A stretch of DNA of 64,000 bases from Pseudooceanicola marinus. GTDB lineage: Bacteria > Pseudomonadota > Alphaproteobacteria > Rhodobacterales > Rhodobacteraceae. Numbering within the stretch: position 1 is the first letter of the stretch; each line of letters begins with the position of its first letter. The notes under the pieces were generated by a model. It saw nothing but the letters and a program-made list of their open reading frames with translations. It was not told where the DNA came from and searched no databases. Of the stretch, positions 26,698 through 36,249 are shown piece after piece. Where the stretch lies: positions 124,001-188,000 of the forward strand of contig NZ_PGTC01000009.1 in assembly GCF_002786295.1 (NCBI RefSeq), written 5' to 3'. The translations under genes and the position numbers were made by a program.

Positions 26698-27455
26698 TAC
26701 ACGATCCCCTTCTCTTTGAGTTTCGCCACCAGCTCATCGACCGAGCCGACCATCTCGCCGGCCTGACGGGCCTCGGGCTCGGAGGTCTTCACCACTTCCA
26801 GCCGCGGCGACGGATCGACGCCCAGATCCGCCGGCGTCTTCTCGTCCAGCGGCTTCTTCTTGGCCTTCATGATGTTGGGCAGCGAGGCATAGCGCGGCTC
26901 GTTCAGGCGCAGGTCGGTGGTGACGATGGCGGGCAGGGTGACCTTGATGGTCTGCAGACCGCCGTCGACTTCCCGGGTGACCAGGGCGGCGCCGTCCTCG
27001 ACCTTCAGCTCGTTGGCGAAGGTGGCCTGGGACCAGCCCAGCAGGGCCGCGAGCATCTGGCCGGTGGCGTTCATGTCGTTGTCGATCGCCTGCTTGCCGG
27101 CGATGACCAGCTGCGGCTCTTCCTCGTCGATGATCGCCTTCAGCATCTTGGCGACGGCCAGCGGTTCGATGTCCTGGTGGACATCTTCGGCGGCGGTCAC
27201 CAGGATCGCGCGGTCGGCGCCCATGGCCAGCGCGGTACGCAGGGTTTCCTGCGACTGTTTCACACCGATCGACACGGCGACCACCTCGGTGGCCACGCCG
27301 GCTTCCTTCAGCCGGATCGCCTCTTCAACGGCGATCTCGTCGAACGGGTTCATCGACATCTTCACATTCGCAAGATCGACACCCGAACCGTCCGCTTTCA
27401 CGCGAACTTTCACGTTGTAGTCGATCACGCGTTTGACAGGCACCAGCACCTTCAT
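26697..27455 (-). CDS. etfB: Electron transfer flavoprotein beta subunit
   Basis: 252 residues, opening [20 protein letters not shown], with the ETF-beta signature-type region [20 protein letters not shown] and [20 protein letters not shown], and the AMP-binding N-terminal fold. It is the partner of EtfA in the heterodimer. The upstream GGAGTG provides a ribosome site. A divergent dimethylglycine dehydrogenase-like gene starts 382 bases away, a likely electron donor to this ETF. Confidence 0.94.
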   Translation of the reverse strand: MKVLVPVKRVIDYNVKVRVKADGSGVDLANVKMSMNPFDEIAVEEAIRLKEAGVATEVVAVSIGVKQSQETLRTALAMGADRAILVTAAEDVHQDIEPLAVAKMLKAIIDEEEPQLVIAGKQAIDNDMNATGQMLAALLGWSQATFANELKVEDGAALVTREVDGGLQTIKVTLPAIVTTDLRLNEPRYASLPNIMKAKKKPLDEKTPADLGVDPSPRLEVVKTSEPEARQAGEMVGSVDELVAKLKEKGIV

Positions 27456-27836
27456 CGGCGGTCACTCCCTTTGCAACTGCGGCCCAGCTGGATTCGGCAA
27501 GGGCCATACTTCTCCCCGGAGTTGATATAGGCTCGTTCCCCGCGTTGACAGGCAAAAAGGGACGCTCTTCGACACGGCAACGTCACGTTTTTTCCGCAAT
27601 GCGGCGGTTGTTCCGCAGGTCGGTGGGGCTATGAGGCCCGGGAACCGGGACCATGCATCCGGCTCATGAGATCCGCACGGCCCTGCACGGTGCCGGGGCC
27701 GGGGCGGAAAAACGAAGCGGAATCGACGCGAGGTCGCATTCGGACGACTTTGCGTCGGCTGGACCCTTCGGAATCTGCCCGTGCTGCTAAAGCTGGGCCA
27801 GATAGCGTTCAGGCCGTGCTTCAGGGAAAGGTCATC
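27456..27836. other. Divergent promoter region between etfB and the GcvT-type dehydrogenase
   Basis: 381 bases without a gene. On the minus side TATATC (27529-27524) could be an etfB -10, without a convincing -35. On the plus side TTGACA (27545-27550) could be a -35, with only a poor -10. An AT-rich CGTTTTTTCC stretch lies at 27586-27595. Nothing more specific can be assigned. Confidence 0.4.
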
Positions 27837-30332
27837 ATGAAAACCAACGTCAAAGCTCTCGTCGTCGGCGGTGGTGCCGTCGGCACTTCCATCGCCTACC
27901 ATCTGGCCAAGGCCGGCTGGCAGGACGTGATGCTGCTGGAGCGGGACGAGCTGACCTCCGGCTCGACCTGGCACGCCGCCGGCCTGCTGCCGCTCTTCAA
28001 CATGAGCTATGCCACCACCCACATCCACAAGTACTCGGTCGATTTCTACAAGACCCTGGAAGAAGAGACCGGGCTGAACGCCGGTTTCTCGGTCGTGGGC
28101 AACCTGCGCATGGCGCAGACCCAGGCCCGCATGGACGAATACATGGTCTATGCCACCACTGCCGAAACCTGCGACGTGCCCTACGAATGGATGACCCCGG
28201 CGCAGATCAAGGAGCGCTGGCCGCTGGTCAATGTCGAGGGGCTGAAGGGTGCGATCTTCCACCCCACCGACGGCTACATCAACCCCGCCGATGTCACCAT
28301 GGCCATGGCCAAGGGCGCCCGCCAGCGCGGCGTGATGATCGAGCGGAAGTGGCAGGTGGACGGCTATCACTGGACCGGTGAGGCCTGGGAAGTGACCTGC
28401 ACAAAGATGGTGGAGAAGGGCGGCAACCTGGTGCCTTCTGAGGAGCAGATCGTCATCACCGCCGAGCATTTGGTCACCGCCACGGGCAACCACGCACAGC
28501 GCACCGCGCGCCTGCTGGGCATCAAGACGCCCGCGATCCCGGTCGAACACCAGTTCATCGTCACCGAACCCGACCCCGCCCTGGTCGAGTACCGCAAGCA
28601 GGGTGGCGAAGAGCACCCGGTGCTGCGCGATGCCGATGCCAAGTGGTACGTGCGCGAGGAACGGGGCGGCTGGATCCTCGGCCCCTATGAACTCAACGCG
28701 CCCTCGCGCTTCCGCTTCGGGGTGCCCGACAGCTTCCGCGCCGACCTGTTCCCGCTGGATCTGGAGCGGATCGAGGAAGAATACATGTCGATGATCCATC
28801 GTCTGCCGTCTTCCGAAACCGTCGGCCTGAAGGACGATTTCAACGGGCCGATCTGTTACACCCCCGACGGCAACCCGCTGGTCGGCCCGGCGCCGGGGCT
28901 GCGCAACATGTGGCTGGCCGAGGGCTTCTCCTTCGGGATCACCGCAGCGGGCGGTACCGGCTACTACCTGGCGCAGATGATGGTCGAGGGCGAGGCCGAG
29001 ATCGACATGGCGTCGCTCGACCCGAAACGCTACGGCGACTGGCAGACCAACGACTGGGCGGCGGCCAAGAACGAAGAGTCCTACGAGCACGTCTTCATCC
29101 TGCACCACCCCGACGAGGAACGCGAAGCGGCCCGCCCGCTGCGCACCTCGCCCGCCTATGACCGCCAGAAGGCCGCCGGCGCGCAGTTCGGCTCCGTCAA
29201 CGGCTGGGAACGCCCCAACTACTACGCGCCCGAAGGCTTCGACGATCATGCCTCGCGCAGCTTCCGCCGTGGTGGCTGGTGGCAATACGCCGTGGAGGAG
29301 GCCAAGGCCGTGCGCGAGGGCGTGGGCCTGATCGACGCCACCGCCTTCACCAAGCATACGGTGACCGGCAATGGCGCGACCGAGTTCCTCGATCGTTTCA
29401 CCTGCAACAAGCTGCCCAAGGTTGGCCGTATCAACCTGACCTACGCGCTGACCACCGCCGGCACCACGCGCACCGAATACACCATCGTGCGCAACGGCGA
29501 GGACAATTACTACCTCGTCTCCGCCGGGGCCTGGGCGGCCTATGACCGCGACTACCTGCTGAAGGCGGCCGAGGATTTCATGGCCGAGACCGGCAAGCTG
29601 GTCATCGTGCAGGACGTCACGACCCAATGGGGCGTCTTCGCCATCGCCGGGCCGAAGTCGCGGGACGTGCTGAAGAAGCTGATCCGCGACGCCGAGCCGG
29701 AAACCGCGCTGTCTAACAAGCGGTTCCCCTGGCTGTCCGCGCGCCAGATCGAACTGGGCATGGTGCCGGTGAACGCCATCCGTGTCGCCTATACCGGTGA
29801 GTTGGGCTGGGAGTTGCATCACCCGATCGAGATGCAGAACCACCTCTGGGATGCGCTGGTCGCCGCCGGGGCCGAGTTCGACATGAAGCTCGTGGGCGCC
29901 CGCGCCCAGAACTGGCTGCGCCAGGAGAAGAGCTATCGCGCCTTCGGCAACGAGCTGGGCCGCGACGCGACCCCGGCCGAGGCCGATCTGCCGCGCTTCA
30001 TCGACAGTTCGAAGGAGTTCTTCGGCAAGGCGGCGATGGAGGCCAAGGGCATCCGCTCGAAATGCGTCACCCTGCTGATCGACGGGCCCGAGGATGCCGA
30101 TCCCTGGGGGCGTGAGGCGCTGTACCTCGATGGCACCAAGGTCGGACGTCTGACCTCGGGCGGCTATTCGGTGGCCTTCGGCAAGTCCATCGGCATGGGC
30201 TACGTCAAACCGGAGCAGGCGGTCGTGGGCCAGAAGCTGAAGGTGAAGATGTTCGACCAGTTGTGGGATGCGGAGATCGTGGAGGACAGCCCCTACGATC
30301 CGAAGAACGCCACCATCCGCATGGACGGCTGA
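27837..30332 (+). CDS. Dimethylglycine/sarcosine dehydrogenase-like flavoprotein with GcvT domain
   Basis: 831 residues from the ATG at 27837 (AGGGAAAG upstream); upstream in-frame codons lack a ribosome site. The N-terminal FAD domain begins KALVVGGGAVGTSIAYHLAK (about residues 5-24). TSGSTWHAAGL at about 42-52 carries the His that is covalently flavinylated in dimethylglycine dehydrogenase. An FAO_M-type linker follows, and then a GcvT (aminomethyltransferase) fold with its C-terminal barrel from about residue 450. The family oxidatively demethylates N-methylglycines, passing one-carbon units to tetrahydrofolate and electrons to ETF. The adjacent etfBA operon supports ETF as acceptor. The exact substrate is not determined. 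Confidence 0.87.
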   Translation: MKTNVKALVVGGGAVGTSIAYHLAKAGWQDVMLLERDELTSGSTWHAAGLLPLFNMSYATTHIHKYSVDFYKTLEEETGLNAGFSVVGNLRMAQTQARMDEYMVYATTAETCDVPYEWMTPAQIKERWPLVNVEGLKGAIFHPTDGYINPADVTMAMAKGARQRGVMIERKWQVDGYHWTGEAWEVTCTKMVEKGGNLVPSEEQIVITAEHLVTATGNHAQRTARLLGIKTPAIPVEHQFIVTEPDPALVEYRKQGGEEHPVLRDADAKWYVREERGGWILGPYELNAPSRFRFGVPDSFRADLFPLDLERIEEEYMSMIHRLPSSETVGLKDDFNGPICYTPDGNPLVGPAPGLRNMWLAEGFSFGITAAGGTGYYLAQMMVEGEAEIDMASLDPKRYGDWQTNDWAAAKNEESYEHVFILHHPDEEREAARPLRTSPAYDRQKAAGAQFGSVNGWERPNYYAPEGFDDHASRSFRRGGWWQYAVEEAKAVREGVGLIDATAFTKHTVTGNGATEFLDRFTCNKLPKVGRINLTYALTTAGTTRTEYTIVRNGEDNYYLVSAGAWAAYDRDYLLKAAEDFMAETGKLVIVQDVTTQWGVFAIAGPKSRDVLKKLIRDAEPETALSNKRFPWLSARQIELGMVPVNAIRVAYTGELGWELHHPIEMQNHLWDALVAAGAEFDMKLVGARAQNWLRQEKSYRAFGNELGRDATPAEADLPRFIDSSKEFFGKAAMEAKGIRSKCVTLLIDGPEDADPWGREALYLDGTKVGRLTSGGYSVAFGKSIGMGYVKPEQAVVGQKLKVKMFDQLWDAEIVEDSPYDPKNATIRMDG

Positions 30333-30404
30333 CGACGGCGCCCAGGTTTCGGCCTTCGGGCCGATGCCTCCGGCGGGCGTCTTTTGAGCTTTCGGATATG
30401 AAAA

Positions 30405-30433
30405 ACGCGCGCGGGCAACCGGGCGCGTCTTTT
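30405..30433 (+). terminator. Terminator of the GcvT-type dehydrogenase gene
   Basis: ACGCGC (30405-30410) pairs with GCGCGT (30423-30428), with additional G/C pairing inside, followed by CTTTTCG on the plus strand. It lies about 70 bases after the stop. Confidence 0.55.
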
Positions 30434-30465
30434 CGTTTCGGGGCTTCTGCGCGGGCGGCGGAGAT

Positions 30466-30500
30466 GAAAACGCCCCGGCGGAGGGATCCACCGGGGCGTT
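30466..30500 (-). terminator. Terminator of the xdh-BMP transporter operon
   Basis: AACGCCCCGG (30469-30478) and CCGGGGCGTT (30491-30500) form a 10-bp stem. On the minus strand TTTTCATC follows. It ends the long minus-strand operon, 22 bases beyond the BMP receptor stop. Confidence 0.75.
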
Positions 30501-30522
30501 GCTGTCTGTCAGGCGGGGGCGT

Positions 30523-31620
30523 TTATTGCGGGACCGAGCCTTCGATGCCTTCGACGTAGAACATCATGCCGGCCAGGGTGCCGTCATCGGCCACTTCGCC
30601 TTCTTCCAGCCAGACGGAGCCGTCCTGCTTTTTGATCGGACCGGTGAAGGGGTGGTACTCGCCCGAGGCAATCGCATCCTTGATGGCCAGGGCCTCGGCC
30701 TTCACGTCCTCGGGGACCGCCTCGGTGATCTCGCCGATACCGACCATGCCGGTGTCGATACCTTCCCAGACGTTGTGGCTTTCCCAGGTGCCGTCCATGA
30801 CCGCCTCGACGCGCTCGATGTAGTAGGGCGCCCAGTTGTCGATGATCGAGGAGACGCGGGGGGAGGGGGCGTATTCGGCCATGTCACCCGCCTGGCCGAA
30901 GCCGATCACGCCACCGGCTTCCTGCGCGGCCGCCAGCGGCGCGGTGGAATCGGTGTGCTGCAGGATGACGTCGGCGCCCTGTTCGATCAGGGTGCGCGCC
31001 GCGTCGGCCTCTTTCGCCGGGTCCATCCAAGTGTAGAGCCAGATGATCTTGAACTCGACATCCGGGTTCACCTTCTTGGCGTGCAGGTAGGCGGAGTTGA
31101 TGCCGCGCACGACCTCGGGGATCGGCACGGAGGCGATGTAGCCGATCACGTTCGACTTGGTCATGTGGCCGGCGATGGTACCCTGCACGGCGCGGCCTTC
31201 GTAGAAGCGCGCGGAATAGGCGGCCATGTTGTCGCCGGTCTTGTAGCCGGTGGCATGCTCGAACTTCACGTCAGGGAACTTGGCCGCGACGTTCACCGTC
31301 GGGTCCATGTAGCCGAAGGAGGTGGAGAAGATGATGTCGGCGCCGTTCAGGGCCATCTGGGTCATCGCGCGTTCGGCATCGGGGCCTTCGGGCACGTTTT
31401 CCTGGTAGACCAGCTCGACCTTGTCCGAGCCGATCTCCTCGACCATCTTCATCGCGGATTCATGGTGGTGCTGGGTCCAGCCGCCGTCATTGATCGGGCC
31501 GACGTAGACGAAGCCCACCTTGGTCACGTCGTCCTGTGCGAAGGCGGCCCCGGTGGACAGGGCGGTCATCGCGGCGGCCGTGGCGGCCCCGGCGAGGAAA
31601 CTCCGTTTTTTCAGAAGCAT
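30523..31620 (-). CDS. BMP/PnrA-family nucleoside-purine ABC transporter substrate-binding protein
   Basis: 365 residues from the ATG at 31620 (GGGAGA upstream); longer frames lack a signal sequence at the start. Residues 1-28 are a Tat-like or Sec signal (KKRSFLAGAATAAAM...AFAQ). The Bmp domain shows VGFVYVGPINDGGWTQHHHE and GADIIFSTSFGYMDPTVNVA. PnrA/BmpA-type receptors bind nucleosides or purines. It is the last gene of the operon after two permeases and a double ATPase. The upstream genes encode xanthine dehydrogenase, so a purine base or nucleoside is the likely ligand. Confidence 0.88.
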   Translation of the reverse strand: MLLKKRSFLAGAATAAAMTALSTGAAFAQDDVTKVGFVYVGPINDGGWTQHHHESAMKMVEEIGSDKVELVYQENVPEGPDAERAMTQMALNGADIIFSTSFGYMDPTVNVAAKFPDVKFEHATGYKTGDNMAAYSARFYEGRAVQGTIAGHMTKSNVIGYIASVPIPEVVRGINSAYLHAKKVNPDVEFKIIWLYTWMDPAKEADAARTLIEQGADVILQHTDSTAPLAAAQEAGGVIGFGQAGDMAEYAPSPRVSSIIDNWAPYYIERVEAVMDGTWESHNVWEGIDTGMVGIGEITEAVPEDVKAEALAIKDAIASGEYHPFTGPIKKQDGSVWLEEGEVADDGTLAGMMFYVEGIEGSVPQ

Positions 31621-31676
31621 TACAATCTCCCATTGCTTGGTTGGTTGGCCCCTTGGGGGCGCGATTTTGCCAGGCC

Positions 31677-32597
31677 TCACTGCGAGGCGTGGAAGGTGCG
31701 ACCGAGGGAGGCAGGTGCCCCGCTGCGGTCGAAGGACATCAGGACCAGCACCACGATGGTGATCAGGTATGGGGACATGGAAAGGTATTCTGCGGGAATC
31801 GCAACCCCCGCCGCCTGCAGGTTCAGCTGCAGCACGGTGACCCCCCCGAAGAGGTAGGCGCCCAAAAGGACGCGCCAGGGTTTCCAGCTGGCGAAGACCA
31901 CCAGCGCCAGGGCAATCCAGCCAACCCCGCCGGTCATCCCTTCGGTCCATTGCGGCACGCGGATCAGGCTGATGTAGGCGCCCCCCAGCCCCGCGCAGGC
32001 GCCGCCGAAGAGGATCGCCAGGATGCGGATGCGGATCACCTTGTAGCCAAGCGCATGGGCCGCGTCGTGGTTTTCCCCCACGGCCTTCAGGATCAGCCCG
32101 GCCCGGGTGTATTTCAGGAAGGCCCAGGTCAGCGCCACCAGGATCAGCCCGGCGTAGACCATCGGATCGTGGTTGAACAGGATCGGCCCGACGACCGGCA
32201 GATCGCTGAGCGGGCCGAAGTCGAGGCGCGGCGTTGGCGGCGGTCGGATGCCCACGTAATTCTGCCCGATCAGCGACGACAGCCCCAGCCCGAACAGCGT
32301 CAGTGCCAGGCCCGAGGCGACCTGGTTGGCCAGGGCGAACTGTGTCAGGACGGCAAAGAGGAAGGATAGCACGGCGCCGCCGCCCGCCGCAGCCAGGAAG
32401 CCCAGGAAGGGCGAGCCGGTGCCCACGGCCACGGCGAAGCCGCAGACCGCGCCGGTGATCATCATCCCTTCGACCCCGAGGTTCAGCACACCGGCCTTTT
32501 CGGTGATCAGCTCGCCGATGGCGGCGATCATCACGGCGGTGGCCGCGACCATCAGCGAGGCGATGAGCAGGGCGGGATTGATCGCAGAGAAATCCAT
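31677..32597 (-). CDS. ABC transporter permease of the BMP/nucleoside type (second permease)
   Basis: 306 residues, about eight membrane segments. The typical first coupling motif is GELITEKAGVLNLGVEGMMI at about residues 27-46, and a later GGACAGLGGAYISL marks the family of RbsC-like nucleoside permeases (NupQ/YufQ type). Its ATG shares a base with the stop of the other permease (TGATG). With that protein it forms the inner-membrane channel. Confidence 0.88.
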   Translation of the reverse strand: MDFSAINPALLIASLMVAATAVMIAAIGELITEKAGVLNLGVEGMMITGAVCGFAVAVGTGSPFLGFLAAAGGGAVLSFLFAVLTQFALANQVASGLALTLFGLGLSSLIGQNYVGIRPPPTPRLDFGPLSDLPVVGPILFNHDPMVYAGLILVALTWAFLKYTRAGLILKAVGENHDAAHALGYKVIRIRILAILFGGACAGLGGAYISLIRVPQWTEGMTGGVGWIALALVVFASWKPWRVLLGAYLFGGVTVLQLNLQAAGVAIPAEYLSMSPYLITIVVLVLMSFDRSGAPASLGRTFHASQ

Positions 32598-33679
32598 CAG
32601 GCGGTCTCCCCCAGGGTGATGCGGATACGGAAGTTGGTCAGCACGTCGACGGCCAGCAGGAAGAACAGCAGCATCCCCTGGAAGACCTGGATGGCAGCGG
32701 CCGGAAGCTGCAGCGCGCTTTGCGCCGCCTCGCCGCCGATGTAGGTCAGCGCCATCAGCAGACCCGCCAGCACGATGCCGATGGGATGCAGGCGCCCGAG
32801 GAAGGCCACGATGATCGCGGTGAAGCCGTAGCCCACGTTGAATCCGGTGGTGATCTGGCCGGCGGGGCCCGCGACCTCGAACATGCCCGCAAGGCCCGCC
32901 AGCGCGCCGGCGGTGCCCATGCAGAACAGCACCAGGCGGGCCGGTTTCACGCCGGAGAAGCGCGCGGCGCGCGGCGCCTCCCCGGTCAGGCGGATCTGGA
33001 AGCCCAGCAGGTGCCGGTTCAGCAGCACATAGGCCAGGATGGCGGCGATGAAGGCCGCGGCCACGCCCCAGTGCATGCCCGATCCGGCAATGATCTCGGT
33101 GTTATGGGCCGAAGGGTACTGTTGCAGATTGCGCGAGCCGGGAAAGCCGAAGCCCTCGGGGTTCTTCATCGCGCCGATGGCCATGGCGGACAGGAAGTTT
33201 TCGGCCACGTAGACCAGCATCAGCGAGACAAGGATCTCATTGGTGCCGAACTTCACCTTCAGCAGGGCCGGGATCATCGCCCAGGCCCAACCGCCGAGCG
33301 CACCCGCGAGGATCATCAGCGGGAAGATCCACCAGGCCTCCAGCGGGTAAAGGGCCAGCGCCACGCCGGCGCCCGCGATGGCGCCCATGATGTATTGCCC
33401 CTCGGCGCCGATGTTCCAGATCCCCGCCTTGAAGCCCAGTGACAGGCCAAGCGCGATGAGGATCAGCGGCCCGCCCTTCACCAGAAGCTGCGGGCGGTAG
33501 TAGAAGGCGAACTCGCCAAACAGCGGATCCCAGAAGATGATGCGGATCGCCGCCACCGGGTCCTTGCCGAGGATCGCAAACAGCAGCCCGCCGGCGACCA
33601 TGGTGATCAGCACCGCCAGCACGGGCGTGATGTAGGACAGCGTCTTGGAGGGCTGCGGCCTCTTTTCCAGGAAGATCAT
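32597..33679 (-). CDS. ABC transporter permease of the BMP/nucleoside type (first permease)
   Basis: 360 residues from the ATG at 33679, which follows GGGGGGAG; an in-frame ATG at 33733 is less likely. The N-terminal cytoplasmic stretch is followed by about nine membrane segments, with SLGFKAGIWNIGAEGQYIMG (about residues 82-101) as the family hallmark and GTAGALAGLAGMFEVAG later. It is the NupP/YufP-type partner of the following permease. A 117-base gap separates it from the ATPase gene upstream. Confidence 0.88.
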   Translation of the reverse strand: MIFLEKRPQPSKTLSYITPVLAVLITMVAGGLLFAILGKDPVAAIRIIFWDPLFGEFAFYYRPQLLVKGGPLILIALGLSLGFKAGIWNIGAEGQYIMGAIAGAGVALALYPLEAWWIFPLMILAGALGGWAWAMIPALLKVKFGTNEILVSLMLVYVAENFLSAMAIGAMKNPEGFGFPGSRNLQQYPSAHNTEIIAGSGMHWGVAAAFIAAILAYVLLNRHLLGFQIRLTGEAPRAARFSGVKPARLVLFCMGTAGALAGLAGMFEVAGPAGQITTGFNVGYGFTAIIVAFLGRLHPIGIVLAGLLMALTYIGGEAAQSALQLPAAAIQVFQGMLLFFLLAVDVLTNFRIRITLGETA

Positions 33680-33796
33680 GCGCGGCTCCCCCCGCAGGTG
33701 GACGCGCGGCCCATCCCCTTCATCTCGTTCCAAATACTCATGCGACGGCCCGACAGGGGCGGGCGTTCGAAGGATTGGCGATCAGACGGTTGCCGA

Positions 33797-35314
33797 TCAG
33801 ACATGGGCCACCTCCATCCCGTGGGCGCCGCCCATCATCAGGCCAATCTCTTCCATCGTCAGACCCTTGGCGGGCTTGATCTCCGACAGGCGGCCCTCGT
33901 TCAGGGCGGCGAAATTGTCGGAGACCTCCATCAGCTCATCCAGGTCCTGCGAAATGACGATTACGGCCGTGCCGCCGGCGGCCAGGTCGAGGATCGCCTG
34001 GCGGATGGTGGCGGCGGCGGCGGCGTCGACGCCCCAGGTGGGCTGGTTGACGACCAGCACCTCGGGGCGCTGCATCACCTCGCGGCCGATGACGAATTTC
34101 TGCAGGTTGCCGCCCGACAGGGCGCGGGCCACCGTTTCTGTGCCCGGGGTGCGCACGTCAAAGCGGTCGATGATCGCCTCGGCAAAGCTTTTCGCCTTGC
34201 CCCACTTGAGGAAGCCGTTGGACATCAGCCCCTCGCGTTCCGCCCCGGTCAGCAGGGCGTTCTCGGTCAGGGTCATGTTGGGGGCGGCGGCATGGCCCAG
34301 CCGTTCCTCGGGCCCGGTCAGCAGGCCCATGCGGCGACGGGGGCCGGGGCCCTTGGCGCCGATCTCGGTCCCATCCAGCACGACCATGCCGGGCGCGTTG
34401 GTGATCTCGCCTGACAGCGCGGCCAGAAGTTCGTCCTGCCCGTTGCCGGCGACACCGGCCAGGCCCAGGACCTCGCCCGCGCGGACCTCCAGCGTGATGT
34501 TCTTCAGCGAGGTGCCGAACTGGCTGGGGGAGGCGACCGACAGGTCCTTCAGCGCCAGCCGCACATCGCCCGGCGTCGTGGGTTCGCGTTCGGGGCGGTG
34601 CAGCTCGTTGCCCACCATCATCTCGGCCATCTGCGCCGCCGTCACCTCGCGCGGGGTACAGGTGCCCACCTTCTTGCCCAGGCGCAGGATCGTCGCCTCG
34701 TCGCACAGTGCGCGGATCTCTTCCAGCTTGTGCGAGATGTAGAGGATCGAGGTCCCCTCTGACTTCAGCTTGCGCAGGGTGGCGAACAGGATCTCCACCT
34801 CCTGCGGGGTCAGCACGCTGGTCGGTTCGTCCATGATCAGCAGTTTCGGGTCCTGCAGCAGGCAGCGGATGATCTCCACCCGCTGGCGTTCGCCGGCCGA
34901 GAGGTCGCCGACCAGGCGCCAGGGGTCCAGCGGCAGCCCGTATTGTTCCGAGACGGTGCGGATACGCTCGGCCAGCTCGCGGGTCTTCGGCGGCTCGGCC
35001 ATGCCAAGGGCCACGTTCTCGGCCACGTTCAGCGCATCGAAGAGCGAGAAGTGCTGGAACACCATGGCGACGCCGCGCGCCCGCGCTTCCTGCGGCTCGG
35101 ACGGCTCATAGGCGGTGCCCTTGAAGGCCATGTCGCCACTGTCGGGCTTCACCAGCCCGTAGATCATCTTCACCAGGGTCGACTTGCCCGCGCCATTTTC
35201 CCCCAGCAGGGCGTGCACCTCGCCCTCCTGGATGTTGAAGGACACGTCGTCATTGGCGACCACCCCCGGGTAGGCCTTTGTCAGGCCCACGATTTTCAAC
35301 AGCGTCCCCGTCAC
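33797..35314 (-). CDS. Double-domain ABC ATPase of the BMP/nucleoside transporter
   Basis: 505 residues with two ATPase domains. The first has Walker A GENGAGKST (about residues 38-46), signature LSAGERQRVE and Walker B LLIMDEPTSVLTP. The second has a degenerate P-loop GVAGNGQDELLAA, without the Lys, but a good signature LSGGNLQKFVIGRE; this asymmetry is normal for RbsA/NupO-type proteins. The GTG start at 35314 overlaps the xdhC stop by four bases and has GGGGGAG upstream. That overlap ties the transporter to xanthine dehydrogenase expression. Confidence 0.9.
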   Translation of the reverse strand: MTGTLLKIVGLTKAYPGVVANDDVSFNIQEGEVHALLGENGAGKSTLVKMIYGLVKPDSGDMAFKGTAYEPSEPQEARARGVAMVFQHFSLFDALNVAENVALGMAEPPKTRELAERIRTVSEQYGLPLDPWRLVGDLSAGERQRVEIIRCLLQDPKLLIMDEPTSVLTPQEVEILFATLRKLKSEGTSILYISHKLEEIRALCDEATILRLGKKVGTCTPREVTAAQMAEMMVGNELHRPEREPTTPGDVRLALKDLSVASPSQFGTSLKNITLEVRAGEVLGLAGVAGNGQDELLAALSGEITNAPGMVVLDGTEIGAKGPGPRRRMGLLTGPEERLGHAAAPNMTLTENALLTGAEREGLMSNGFLKWGKAKSFAEAIIDRFDVRTPGTETVARALSGGNLQKFVIGREVMQRPEVLVVNQPTWGVDAAAAATIRQAILDLAAGGTAVIVISQDLDELMEVSDNFAALNEGRLSEIKPAKGLTMEEIGLMMGGAHGMEVAHV

Positions 35315-36249
35315 GCGGTTCTCCCCCTCTTGGCGTCTTGTCGCGCCGTCTGTCCCAGTATCTCGGCGGCGACGCCGACCGCAATCTCCTGCGGGTGCTT
35401 CCCGAAGGAAGGTTGACCAATTGGACAGGAAATGCCCGCAATCCGGGCAGGCTCATGTCCAAGGGCGGCCAGGCGTTTGCGGAACCGGGCCCATTTGCTG
35501 GCCGAGCCGATCAGCCCGCAGGCGGCGAAGCCGCGACGCAGCAGGGCATCGCATAGCGCCAGGTCCAGCGCATGGGAATAGGTCAGGATCAGATGTTCGC
35601 CCGTGACCGGCACATGGGGCACCAGAAGCGCCGGATCGGCGGCGGGCAGCATCGTCACCCCCTCGGGGATCTGCTCGGGGAAGCGGTCGCGGGCGGTATC
35701 CACCCAAGTCACCTCGATCCCCGGCAGCGGGGCCAAAGTGGCGACAATGGCGCGGCCCACATGGCCGGCGCCCCAGACCCAGAGCGGGCGGGCGGCGCGC
35801 GCCAGCGGCTCGATCATCCAGCCCTCGCGCATCTGTGCCTCGGGGGGCGTGCCCTGGGCGCGGGCCTCGGCCAGCAGGCGCTTGACGGCAAAGGGCATCT
35901 CGGGCGTGCTGTCGGGCAGGGGGCGGGCATGCAGGTCGCCCTGCAGCGCCTCCAGCCGCGTGGCATCCCAGATCTCGTAGAGCAGGGTGACAGCCCCGCC
36001 GCAGCACTGCCCCAGGTCGGGGCCAAGTGCGCGCCGGTCCAACTGGTCCGCGCGCAGGCCTTGCGCCCGCCGGATCGCCTCATGCTCCAGCGTGCCGCCG
36101 CCGATGGTGCCGTCCAGAAGGCCCGCGGGGCCGACGATCATCGCCGCCCCCACCTCGCGCGGGACCGAGCCGCGGGTGTCCGCGACGACGACCCGCACCA
36201 CCCGGGGGACCTGCGCAAGCGCGCGCGCGAGGGCCGCGCGGTCAAGCAT
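35311..36249 (-). CDS. xdhC: Xanthine dehydrogenase accessory protein XdhC
   Basis: 312 residues. The N-terminal XdhC/CoxI domain (VVVADTRGSVPREVGAAMIV, GTIGGGTLEHEAI) and a C-terminal Rossmann-like domain (WGAGHVGRAIVATLAPLPG) are both present. XdhC binds molybdenum cofactor, promotes its sulfuration and inserts it into XdhB. The start lies within the end of xdhB (eight-base overlap) and the stop within the start of the transporter ATPase, so it is chained on both sides. Confidence 0.92.
   Translation of the reverse strand: MLDRAALARALAQVPRVVRVVVADTRGSVPREVGAAMIVGPAGLLDGTIGGGTLEHEAIRRAQGLRADQLDRRALGPDLGQCCGGAVTLLYEIWDATRLEALQGDLHARPLPDSTPEMPFAVKRLLAEARAQGTPPEAQMREGWMIEPLARAARPLWVWGAGHVGRAIVATLAPLPGIEVTWVDTARDRFPEQIPEGVTMLPAADPALLVPHVPVTGEHLILTYSHALDLALCDALLRRGFAACGLIGSASKWARFRKRLAALGHEPARIAGISCPIGQPSFGKHPQEIAVGVAAEILGQTARQDAKRGRTA

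Noticed and set aside
30336-30400. A fifth copy of the palindromic repeat after the GcvT-type dehydrogenase
   Set aside because: Shares only CCTCCGGCGGGCGTCTTTT-like composition; the GGGGGC/GCCCCC palindrome is missing.
27462-30491. A 1009-codon open frame antisense to the GcvT-type dehydrogenase
   Set aside because: Shadow frame: composition is the complement of the real gene and no family motif is present.
33760-33805. Short direct repeat GCGATCAGAC / CCGATCAGAC at the end of the ATPase gene
   Set aside because: Only about ten bases, partly inside the stop region; not distinguishable from chance.
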